A stretch of DNA of 5,865 bases, taken from SFLA01 sp045595165. Lineage in GTDB: Bacteria; Bacillota; Clostridia; Oscillospirales; CAG-382. Shown piece by piece: positions 1 to 5,201 of the stretch (its first letter is position 1; each line of letters opens with the position of its first letter). The position numbers were made by a program, and so were the translations under genes. The stretch covers positions 1-5,865 of the forward strand of contig JAZNZY010000035.1 in NCBI GenBank assembly GCA_045595165.1. Reading direction: 5' to 3'. The notes under the pieces are model-generated. The model was given only the letters and a program-made list of their open reading frames with translations. It ran no database searches and was not told the origin of the DNA.

Positions 1-982
1 CTATAACCTTCGCTACAACGTATATACGGGAGTTTTGTACCTTGAATACGTTGGTGGCGTTGAAGAAGAGGAGACCGTTCCCTATCAGATCTACATTTCT
101 TATGATCACAAGCTCAGTCTTAAGCAGAGTACCGATAACCCCGATGAGTACTATCATCTCGCCGTTACGATGGGCGCGTGGGATGAGATCAAGGTACTTG
201 ACAGCAATCTTGACTACATCACGAATATGACCCTTGCCGCGGGAACAACGGATATAGTTACCAACGGTAGGATCATCACCTTCCAGACGGGCGGCACATA
301 TGACTTCTATATCAACAAGACCACCCATGAGGTTCGCTTCGTTGCTTCAACCGGTGGCGGTGACGTTGGTGGAGATGGTGAGATTGATTTCTCCGATGGA
401 CTCTATCTCAGCGTTGACTATGAGGATATCAGGGTTTATCCAAACGAGGACGGTGACGTGAAATATATCGGTCTGGAAGTAACGGACGACACCGTTATTT
501 TGATGAAGACGCTCGGCTATGAGTATCTTCCCATAATACTTGACGAAACTGTGTCAAGCTCGATCGCAAGCGTTTACATCGTCGATGATTGCTATATGCT
601 CTTCTTCTATAAGAATGGCACGGTAAATATCACGTACAACGTTTACACAGGCATTATGCATATCGAGATGACAAGCGTAACGCTCGAAGGCGCAAAGGTC
701 GTCCTGTTCAATAACGGAAGTATGACAAATGCCCACTCTGATGCAGACGGTAATGTAGTCTTTGAGCGCTTTGTCCTTGAAGAAAGCGGATCGATCATTC
801 TTATGGACAGCGCATACGAAAATCTTCCTATGGTGCTCGACCCTGAGATGGATACAACTCTGGCATCACTTTATGAATACGAAGGAACGACTATGCTGAT
901 CATCAACGGCGCAGGCACTTATAACCTCTATTACAATCTGACAACGAATGTTGTTCTGCTTGAGGCAGTGCCCGAGACCTGA
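1..982 (+). CDS. 3' end of an acidic repeat protein with beta-rich carbohydrate-binding-like modules (5' partial)
   Basis: The reading frame is open from base 2 and runs to a TGA at 980-982, so the start lies outside the window; the TTG at 35 is internal, because codons before it already match the repeat. About 326 residues are visible. They contain the tail of one module (about 2-55) and three full ones (about 71-346, 380-673 and 674-970). Each module ends in a variant of G-T-Y-N-x-x-Y-N-x-x-T-x-x-V followed by hydrophobic and charged residues, for example GTYDFYINKTTHEV and GTYNLYYNLTTNVV. A Gly/Asp-rich linker (about 347-391) separates the second and third modules. The 'GAWDEIKV...GTYDFY' pattern resembles SusE/SusF-like or CBM-like beta-sandwich modules, so glycan binding outside the cell is a reasonable guess but not shown. 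The C-terminus (VPET) has no LPXTG or NPQTN motif, hydrophobic segment or basic tail, so anchoring, if any, must come from the missing N-terminal part. The coding call is firm; the function is tentative. Confidence 0.85.
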   Translation, partial: YNLRYNVYTGVLYLEYVGGVEEEETVPYQIYISYDHKLSLKQSTDNPDEYYHLAVTMGAWDEIKVLDSNLDYITNMTLAAGTTDIVTNGRIITFQTGGTYDFYINKTTHEVRFVASTGGGDVGGDGEIDFSDGLYLSVDYEDIRVYPNEDGDVKYIGLEVTDDTVILMKTLGYEYLPIILDETVSSSIASVYIVDDCYMLFFYKNGTVNITYNVYTGIMHIEMTSVTLEGAKVVLFNNGSMTNAHSDADGNVVFERFVLEESGSIILMDSAYENLPMVLDPEMDTTLASLYEYEGTTMLIINGAGTYNLYYNLTTNVVLLEAVPET

Positions 983-1000
983 TATCGATAAAACTTATTT

Positions 1001-1025
1001 AGGCGGCAAGCAATGCTTGCCGCTT
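1001..1025 (+). terminator. GC-rich hairpin just after the repeat-protein gene
   Basis: GCGGCAAGC (1003-1011) and GCTTGCCGC (1015-1023) form a perfect 9-bp stem with a 3-nt AAT loop. A G-T and an A-T pair can extend it outward. It begins 21 bases after the stop codon. No T-tract follows on the plus strand, so it is not a canonical intrinsic terminator. It may protect the mRNA 3' end or cooperate with the second hairpin at 1085-1126. Confidence 0.45.
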
Positions 1026-1084
1026 GACAACATTTCAAGATTTAAGACCCAAACAGCAATTTAACGAATAGCGGTCTTTTAACG

Positions 1085-1126
1085 ATAGAAAAGCACTACA
1101 ACTTGACGGGGCGTAGTGCTTTTCTG
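1085..1126 (+). terminator. Long A/T-flanked hairpin, probable terminator of the repeat-protein transcript
   Basis: GAAAAGCACTAC (1088-1099) pairs with GTAGTGCTTTTC (1113-1124), 12 bp, with a 13-nt loop; one or two more pairs can be added outside. The ascending arm ends in an A-run and the descending arm in TTTTC, so the structure can act as an intrinsic terminator on either strand. From the plus strand it would stop transcription of the repeat-protein gene. From the minus strand it would be a back-up behind the tRNA terminator. Confidence 0.7.
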
Positions 1127-1234
1127 CACTTTAGGGCTTCCAAGTCATAAGATATAGGCACCGTAAATACCGAAATGCACCACAAAAGAGAAAATGCCCT
1201 TGATTTACAAGGACTTTCGGCTAATTTTCAACGA

Positions 1235-1280
1235 CAAAAAGAAAACAGTAGGTCGATACTACCCGTATCAATCTACTGTT
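1235..1280 (-). terminator. Intrinsic terminator downstream of tRNA-Leu
   Basis: On the minus strand AACAGTAG (1280-1273) pairs with CTACTGTT (1251-1244), and an inner GATAC/GTATC stem continues it. Together these give 16 stacked positions with one mismatch and one wobble around a 5-nt loop. The tail TTTTCTTTTTG (1243 down to about 1234) follows immediately. The hairpin begins 7 bases after the encoded CCA, so it ends the tRNA transcript and any read-through from the sortase/hydrolase operon. Confidence 0.9.
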
Positions 1281-1287
1281 CCTTATT

Positions 1288-1374
1288 TGGTGCGGGTAAT
1301 AGGACTTGAACCTACACGAAGTTGCCCCCACTAGAACCTGAATCTAGCGCGTCTGCCAATTCCGCCATACCCGC
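1288..1374 (-). tRNA. tRNA-Leu (anticodon CAG)
   Basis: The minus strand folds as a class II tRNA of 87 nt including an encoded CCA (1288-1290) and discriminator A (1291). The acceptor stem is GCGGGTA/TACCCGC (1374-1368 with 1298-1292). The D arm contains GGCGGAATTGGCAGACGC. The anticodon stem CTAGA/TCTAG encloses loop TTCAGGT, with anticodon CAG at 1340-1338. A long variable arm (GGGGGCAACTTCGTG) and the T loop TTCAAGT follow. The long variable arm, A discriminator and anticodon together identify a leucine tRNA reading CUG. It has its own strong promoter 22 bases upstream and a strong terminator 7 bases downstream. Confidence 0.97.
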
Positions 1375-1383
1375 ATATAACTT

Positions 1384-1414
1384 GGCAACGGCGTAATTAT
1401 ATCACACCGTTGCC
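1384..1414. repeat. 8-bp inverted repeat framing the -10 box of the tRNA promoter
   Basis: GGCAACGG (1384-1391) and CCGTTGCC (1407-1414) are perfect inverted copies separated by 15 bp that contain the TATAAT box. Relative to the predicted start they span about -25 to +6. That is the geometry of a repressor operator, but no regulator is known here. In a read-through transcript the same bases would form an 8-bp hairpin; no T-run follows, so it is a poor terminator. Confidence 0.6.
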
Positions 1415-1424
1415 CTATTGTCAA
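1396..1424 (-). promoter_or_regulatory. Consensus sigma-A promoter of tRNA-Leu
   Basis: On the minus strand there is a perfect TTGACA (1424-1419), a 17-bp spacer, and a perfect TATAAT (1401-1396). The predicted start is a G near 1389, which leaves a leader of about 15 nt before the mature tRNA 5' end at 1374. A full-consensus promoter fits a highly expressed stable RNA. The -35 box lies 17 bp from the SGNH hydrolase stop codon. Confidence 0.92.
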
Positions 1425-1440
1425 GTGAAATTTATGACTA

Positions 1441-2064
1441 TTATTTGATTTTTTCGTATGTATTAAGCCACTCTCTTGCAATCATCTCGTGGCCGAAGGG
1501 TGTGGGGTGAACACCGTCCCACAGCCAATAGGATTCGGGTGCTTTTTCGCAGAGAGAATCGAATTTATCCTGCAAAGGAACAAATTCAAGACCGTATTTT
1601 TCGGCAACGCGGCGGCAGGCGGCGGCTTTTTCTTTTACGCCGTTCAAAAAGCCTTCCCAGTTTTCTTCCGTAGCAGTTCCCTTGAGGACAAAGGGCTCGA
1701 ATATAACTATCTTACATTCGGGAAGCTCTGCTTTGACCTCTTCTATAAGCATAGAATAGATAGTTTCAAACTTGGGAGTATCCACACCGTTTTGATAATT
1801 TATCTCGTGCCATACGTCGTTAACGCCGATGAGCACGGACATAATATCGGGACGGAGATTGATAATATCCTTTTTGATACGGGCATACACGTCAACGATA
1901 CGGTTGCCGGAAATACCGCGGTTTAAAAAAACATATTCGCCGGGGTTATCGTAGCCGAGAGATGCGGTAACCAACTGGGGATAGCCGAGGCCTCGTCTGC
2001 TGTCATCGTTATAATCGCGGCCTGCATCTGTAATGGAATCGCCTTGGAAAAGAATGGTTTTCAT
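1441..2064 (-). CDS. SGNH/GDSL-type hydrolase (esterase or deacetylase), cytoplasmic
   Basis: The protein has 207 residues if it starts at the ATG at 2064; a TTG immediately before it (2067) is in frame and cannot be excluded. The family blocks are all present: GDSIT with nucleophile Ser10, a glycine in NRGISGNR (about 50-53) and GVND with Asn82 for the oxyanion hole, and DGVHP with Asp183 and His186. Length and block spacing match single-domain bacterial SGNH hydrolases, which usually cleave acyl esters such as acetyl groups on sugars or lysophospholipids. The sequence does not fix the substrate. There is no signal peptide or membrane segment, so it probably acts in the cytoplasm. It sits 21 bp behind the sortase gene on the same strand, so the two are probably co-transcribed. 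No terminator separates it from the tRNA-Leu gene. The family call is firm; the substrate is unknown. Confidence 0.93.
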   Translation of the reverse strand: MKTILFQGDSITDAGRDYNDDSRRGLGYPQLVTASLGYDNPGEYVFLNRGISGNRIVDVYARIKKDIINLRPDIMSVLIGVNDVWHEINYQNGVDTPKFETIYSMLIEEVKAELPECKIVIFEPFVLKGTATEENWEGFLNGVKEKAAACRRVAEKYGLEFVPLQDKFDSLCEKAPESYWLWDGVHPTPFGHEMIAREWLNTYEKIK

Positions 2065-2074
2065 CAAAAGTACG

Positions 2075-2081
2075 CTCCTTT
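2075..2081 (-). promoter_or_regulatory. Ribosome binding site of the SGNH hydrolase
   Basis: AAAGGAG on the minus strand lies 10 nt before the ATG at 2064 and 7 nt before the TTG at 2067, so spacing alone slightly favours TTG while codon type favours ATG. It sits in the 21-bp gap after the sortase stop codon, which fits translation from a shared mRNA. Confidence 0.75.
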
Positions 2082-2085
2082 ATAT

Positions 2086-3039
2086 TCAGTTGAATTTTAC
2101 TACCTGAGTAAGCAGACAATGAAGAACGTAACGCTCTTTTTCGTTGCTGTAGTTGTTGGTACAAGTAACCAGAGTTGCTATCTTAGAGGAAGAATCGTAA
2201 GGAAGATTTGCGGGGATGATGGAACGGGAACGGATCATATCCAGATAATCAACGAATTCCTCATAAGACGGAAAGCTGGTTTTGGTGAAATCGGTGCCGT
2301 CAGATCTATATGCGGAAAAGGGCTTGTAAATATACAGCGCATCTTTGGTATAAATTTCGATACGCATAGTTTCCGCAGTTGAATTTCTATTCGCACTTTC
2401 AAACCACGTTCTTAATGCACGGAACATGGTGCCGTTTGTCATATTATGACCGTAAACCACAGTGTTAAGGTTATTGCCGTATATGTTTGAAAGGCGGTAA
2501 TCCACATAAATACTGCCGCCGTTGGCGTGGTTGCCCTTATAATCGGAACGGATATAAGTATCGTTGGTTGCACCCTTAAGCACGGGGTAATCGATATTAG
2601 TGCCCGTAACAACTATCCAAGCGTACGCATCGGGATATTTGCTGTTAAGAGCGGTTATTGCCGCACGGTATTTCGCATATCTTGCAGGGTCGTCATATTC
2701 GTTATCTTTAGTACCGGAAATTACGTTACTGTCCGTAACCAGATTTATGGAATCGTACAAAGAAAGCAGGTTATCCGGTGTAGTGGCGGCTGCCAGCGGA
2801 GATAATGCGCTTTCCGCGATGATCTCAAGGTATGTATCCTGCTCCTGTTTATCCGCAAGAAATCTTTCCAACACCGCGTTGGAGGAAAAGATAAATATTC
2901 CGATAAACACGCACGCTAAAACAGCGCGGAGGATGCTGTCTGCCCCAATGCGTTTTCTTTTATGTTTACTGCTGTCGTATCCGGTCTGATCCGGTGTCAT
3001 TGAAGACAGCGAAGAAAGAAACTGGTTTTTATCCTGCAT
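2086..3039 (-). CDS. Class B sortase (membrane-anchored cysteine transpeptidase)
   Basis: The 317-residue protein has a cytoplasmic N-terminus ending in a basic patch (KHKRKR, 25-30), one membrane helix at about 36-53, and an extracellular catalytic domain. Class B features are clear: AWIVVTGTNIDYPVL (about 140-154), GGSIYVDYR (174-182), VVYGHNM with catalytic His198, LVTC with nucleophile Cys293, and KERYVLH with Arg303. Sortases cut a C-terminal sorting motif and join the protein to peptidoglycan or to a pilin. Class B enzymes classically handle NPQTN-like motifs on haem-uptake proteins, but many clostridial members act on other motifs. No substrate with a visible sorting signal and no iron-uptake gene is in this window, so the target is unknown. 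The N-terminal cytoplasmic tail is rather long. The SGNH hydrolase gene follows after 21 bp. The ATG at 3039 is preceded by AAAAGGGG at a rather long 12-nt spacing. Confidence 0.95.
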   Translation of the reverse strand: MQDKNQFLSSLSSMTPDQTGYDSSKHKRKRIGADSILRAVLACVFIGIFIFSSNAVLERFLADKQEQDTYLEIIAESALSPLAAATTPDNLLSLYDSINLVTDSNVISGTKDNEYDDPARYAKYRAAITALNSKYPDAYAWIVVTGTNIDYPVLKGATNDTYIRSDYKGNHANGGSIYVDYRLSNIYGNNLNTVVYGHNMTNGTMFRALRTWFESANRNSTAETMRIEIYTKDALYIYKPFSAYRSDGTDFTKTSFPSYEEFVDYLDMIRSRSIIPANLPYDSSSKIATLVTCTNNYSNEKERYVLHCLLTQVVKFN

Positions 3040-3051
3040 ATACTAAAAATG

Positions 3052-3059
3052 CCCCTTTT
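3052..3059 (-). promoter_or_regulatory. Ribosome binding site of the sortase, unusually distant
   Basis: AAAAGGGG on the minus strand lies 12 nt before the ATG at 3039, longer than the usual 6-9 nt. The next in-frame ATG (Met14) would lie inside a polar N-terminal segment without a better site, so 3039 remains the best start. Confidence 0.55.
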
Positions 3060-3074
3060 GTTTTTGCTATTGAT

Positions 3075-3103
3075 ATTATAGTGAATTTTGTTTAATTAAG
3101 CAA
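3075..3103 (-). promoter_or_regulatory. Promoter of the sortase/SGNH hydrolase operon
   Basis: On the minus strand TTGCTT (3103-3098), a 17-bp spacer and a perfect TATAAT (3080-3075) predict a start at an A near 3068 and a leader of about 29 nt. The -35 half overlaps an imperfect 16-bp palindrome, TTGTTTAATTAAGCAA (3088-3103, one mismatched pair), which could be a regulator site. Confidence 0.78.
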
Positions 3104-3163
3104 GTACGTATTGTAAATTTTTTTGCTTTGATGACAAAAAGATTTATAAAATTCAAAAAGGAA

Positions 3164-3192
3164 TTGACAAATCGGGGTTTTTGTTATATTAT
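3164..3192 (+). promoter_or_regulatory. Promoter of trigger factor gene
   Basis: A perfect TTGACA (3164-3169), a 17-bp spacer and TATTAT (3187-3192, 5 of 6 consensus) predict a start near 3198 and a leader of about 37 nt. An alternative TGTTATATT extended -10 (3182-3190) overlaps it. It fires away from the sortase promoter; about 60 bp of AT-rich DNA lie between the two -35 boxes. No CIRCE pair or CtsR-type repeat is seen, so heat-shock control by HrcA or CtsR is not supported at this promoter. Confidence 0.82.
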
Positions 3193-3234
3193 ATATAGTG
3201 CTTAACTATGTAAACGTTTTAAAGGAGAATTAAA

Positions 3235-4515
3235 ATGAGTTTAAAGAGTGTTAACAAAGAAACTCAGAACCTCGCAGAACTTGAGATACTGATCGAAAAA
3301 TCCGTGTTCGACGCAGAGGTTGACAAGGTGTTCAAGAAGAACGCTGAAAAGATCACCGTTCCCGGCTTCAGAAAGGGTAAGGCTCCCCGTAAGATTATCG
3401 AAAAGATGTACGGCACCGCTTATTTCTTTGAAGAAGCTATTGACAATCTGCTTCCCGATGAATACGCTGCTGCTATTGCAGAAGCAGGTATAGACCCCGT
3501 TTCCCGTCCCGAGATCGACGTTAAGTCTATGGACGACAACGGCGTTTTGCTTACCGCAAAGGTTTACACCAAGCCCGAAGCAGTTGTTGCGGATTACAAG
3601 GGTATTGAAGTTAAAAAAGACAAGGTTCGCGTAACAAAAGATGAGATCGCCGCAGAGATTGACAAAATCCGCGAGCGTAATGCGCGTATACTTACTCTTA
3701 CCGATGTTGCTGCTGAAAACGGCGACGAGGTAGTTATAGATTTCGAAGGCTTTGTTGATGGCGTTGCTTTCGAAGGCGGCAAGGCAGAGAAATATTCTCT
3801 TAAATTAGGCAGCCACTCCTTCATTGAAGGCTTTGAAGAACAGCTCGTTGGCAAGGTTCCTTCCGAAGAGCTTTTCGATATTAACGTTACCTTCCCTGCT
3901 GATTACGGTGCAGAAAACCTGGCAGGCAAGCCCGCAGTATTCAAGATCAAGCTTCACGAAGTAAAGCGTACCGATCTTCCCGCGCTTGACGAAGAGTTCG
4001 TTAAGGATGTTTCCGAATTTGATACCGTTGCTGAATATGAAGCAGATATCAAGGCTAAAATCAAGGAAAGAAAGACTGCTGACAGCGATCGTAAGCTGGA
4101 AGAAGACCTTGTAAACGCTGTTGTTGAAAAGACCACCGTTGAAATTCCCGATTGCATGATCGAAACCGAGATCGACGGCTACGTTCGCGATTACGATTAC
4201 CGTCTGCAGATGCAGGGCGGCTCTCTTGATCTGTACTACAAGTACACCGGTCAGACCGAGGAGCAGCTCCGTGAATCCTTCAAGTCCGGTGCGCAAAAGC
4301 AGGTGAAGACCCGTCTGGCTCTGGAATACATCGCAAAAACCGAGAATATTACCGCTACCGAAGAGGAGATCGAAGCAGAATATGCAAAGATCGCCGCAGG
4401 CTATGCTGTTGAGATAGAAAAAGTAAAGGCTTCTATCCCCGTTTCCGGCATTACCGAAGACGTTGTTCTCCGCAAGGCTGTTGATTTCGTTAAGGAAAAC
4501 GCAGTTATTAAATAA
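3235..4515 (+). CDS. tig: Trigger factor, ribosome-associated chaperone and peptidyl-prolyl isomerase
   Basis: This 426-residue protein has the length and three-part plan of trigger factor. The N-terminal ribosome-binding domain (about 1-115) carries the signature GFRKGKAP (44-51), the loop that docks on ribosomal protein L23 near the exit tunnel. A FKBP-type isomerase domain follows (about 160-243), with GDEVVIDFEGFVDG and the FIEGFEEQLVG segment typical of the family. The rest is the helical C-terminal domain that cradles nascent chains. It acts in the cytoplasm on newly made proteins before DnaK or GroEL. The ATG at 3235 has a strong AAAGGAG (3221-3227) at 7 nt. tig upstream of clpP and clpX is a conserved order in Clostridia and many other bacteria. 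Here an intrinsic terminator follows the stop codon by 14 bases, so transcription into clpP is probably reduced. A 245-codon open frame on the opposite strand (3805-4542) is a shadow of this gene. Confidence 0.98.
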   Translation: MSLKSVNKETQNLAELEILIEKSVFDAEVDKVFKKNAEKITVPGFRKGKAPRKIIEKMYGTAYFFEEAIDNLLPDEYAAAIAEAGIDPVSRPEIDVKSMDDNGVLLTAKVYTKPEAVVADYKGIEVKKDKVRVTKDEIAAEIDKIRERNARILTLTDVAAENGDEVVIDFEGFVDGVAFEGGKAEKYSLKLGSHSFIEGFEEQLVGKVPSEELFDINVTFPADYGAENLAGKPAVFKIKLHEVKRTDLPALDEEFVKDVSEFDTVAEYEADIKAKIKERKTADSDRKLEEDLVNAVVEKTTVEIPDCMIETEIDGYVRDYDYRLQMQGGSLDLYYKYTGQTEEQLRESFKSGAQKQVKTRLALEYIAKTENITATEEEIEAEYAKIAAGYAVEIEKVKASIPVSGITEDVVLRKAVDFVKENAVIK

Positions 4516-4529
4516 GCTTACCAAAACCA

Positions 4530-4566
4530 CGGGCTGTCTCATTCAGGTGCGGCAGCCCGATTTTTT
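4530..4566 (+). terminator. Intrinsic terminator between tig and clpP
   Basis: CGGGCTGTC (4530-4538) pairs with GGCAGCCCG (4551-4559), 9 bp with one G-T wobble, around a 12-nt loop. ATTTTTT (4560-4566) follows. This is a good canonical terminator placed between two genes usually thought to be co-transcribed. No convincing promoter lies between it and the clpP start, so partial read-through or a distant promoter has to feed clpP. Confidence 0.85.
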
Positions 4567-4599
4567 ATAAAACCATTGTATGAAAGGATAGTGTTTTTT

Positions 4600-5184
4600 A
4601 TGGCTTTAGTGCCTTACGTTGTAGAGCAAACCAACCGCGGCGAGCGTTCTTATGATATTTTCTCCCGCTTGCTTAATGACAGAATTATTTTTCTTTGCGA
4701 CGAAGTGAACGATGCGACCGCATCTCTTGTGGTAGCCCAGCTTCTTTATCTGGAGGCACAGGACGCCGACAAGGACATCTGCCTTTACATTAACAGCCCC
4801 GGCGGAAGCATTTCCGCAGGTATGGCAATATTCGACACTATGAACTTTATCAAGTGCGACGTTTCCACCATTTGTATAGGTATGGCGGCAAGCATGGGCG
4901 CATTCCTTCTCGCCGCAGGCACCAAGGGTAAGCGTATAGCTCTCCCCCACAGCGAGATCATGATCCATCAGCCTATGGGCGGCGCGCAGGGACAGGCAAG
5001 TGACATCAAGATCCGCGCCGATCTCATCCTCCGCACCCGCGATATGCTCAACAAGATCCTTGCCGAGAGAACAGGCAAATCGGTCAAGGTGATCGAGCGC
5101 GACACCGACCGTGACAACTTTATGACGGCGCAGGAAGCACTTGAATACGGCATTATCGATAAGATCTACGAACACAGAAATTAA
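4600..5184 (+). CDS. clpP: ATP-dependent Clp protease proteolytic subunit
   Basis: From the ATG at 4600 the protein has 194 residues, the usual ClpP length, and begins MALVPYVVEQTNRGERSYDI, matching the family N-terminus. The open frame extends upstream to a TTG at 4576, but that lacks family similarity. AAAGGA (4583-4588) lies 11 nt before the ATG, a little far. Catalytic residues fall at the classic positions: Ser98 in GMAASMGA, His123 in MIHQPMGG, and Asp172 in DRDNFMTA. The SPGGS oxyanion segment is at about 66-70. ClpP forms a double-heptamer barrel in the cytoplasm and degrades proteins fed by AAA+ partners such as ClpX, whose gene starts 17 bp downstream. No CtsR-type repeat is visible upstream. 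The call is very firm. Confidence 0.98.
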   Translation: MALVPYVVEQTNRGERSYDIFSRLLNDRIIFLCDEVNDATASLVVAQLLYLEAQDADKDICLYINSPGGSISAGMAIFDTMNFIKCDVSTICIGMAASMGAFLLAAGTKGKRIALPHSEIMIHQPMGGAQGQASDIKIRADLILRTRDMLNKILAERTGKSVKVIERDTDRDNFMTAQEALEYGIIDKIYEHRN

Positions 5185-5201
5185 ATTGACGGAGATTAAG
5201 A

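Larger units (their letters stand above)
983..1287. other. Gene-free spacer with hairpins and terminators
   Basis: No convincing coding region or ribosome binding site is seen on either strand. The stretch separates the plus-strand repeat-protein gene from the minus-strand tRNA. It holds a GC-rich hairpin (1001-1025), a weak AAGACC/GGTCTT pair (1044-1049 with 1073-1078, followed by TT), a long terminator-like hairpin (1085-1126), a short CCTTG-ATTTA-CAAGG hairpin (1198-1212), and the tRNA terminator (1235-1280). TTGACA-like words at 1024-1029 and 1103-1108 have no matching -10 box. Confidence 0.7.

Noticed and set aside
35..982. TTG at 35 as the true start of the repeat protein
   Set aside because: The frame is open upstream and codons 2-34 already match the module-ending motif (YNLRYNVYTG), so the gene begins outside the window; no ribosome binding site precedes the TTG.
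1024..1052. TTGACA word as a plus-strand promoter after the repeat-protein gene
   Set aside because: No TATAAT-like box occurs 16-18 bp downstream, and no gene follows on that strand.
1489..1926. 145-codon open frame on the plus strand opposite the SGNH hydrolase
   Set aside because: It overlaps a gene with a full set of catalytic motifs; no ribosome binding site or family resemblance.
3195..3206. Possible half of a CIRCE heat-shock operator (AGTGCTTAA) before tig
   Set aside because: The matching left half TTAGCACTC at the required 9-bp spacing is absent.
4481..4511. Weak promoter-like pair (TTGATT and TATTAA) in the end of tig that might drive clpP
   Set aside because: The spacing is about 19 bp, both boxes are poor, and it lies upstream of the strong terminator.
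3805..4542. 245-codon open frame on the minus strand opposite tig
   Set aside because: It lies wholly against the trigger factor gene, shows no recognisable family, and has a composition expected of the complement of a codon-biased gene.
4576..4602. TTG at 4576 or GTG at 4591 as the clpP start
   Set aside because: The residues before MALVPYVVEQ do not fit the ClpP family, the TTG has no ribosome binding site, and the GTG is only 2 nt from AAAGGA.
4606..5175. 189-codon open frame on the minus strand opposite clpP
   Set aside because: It is the complement of a certain ClpP gene, with no ribosome binding site and no known motif.
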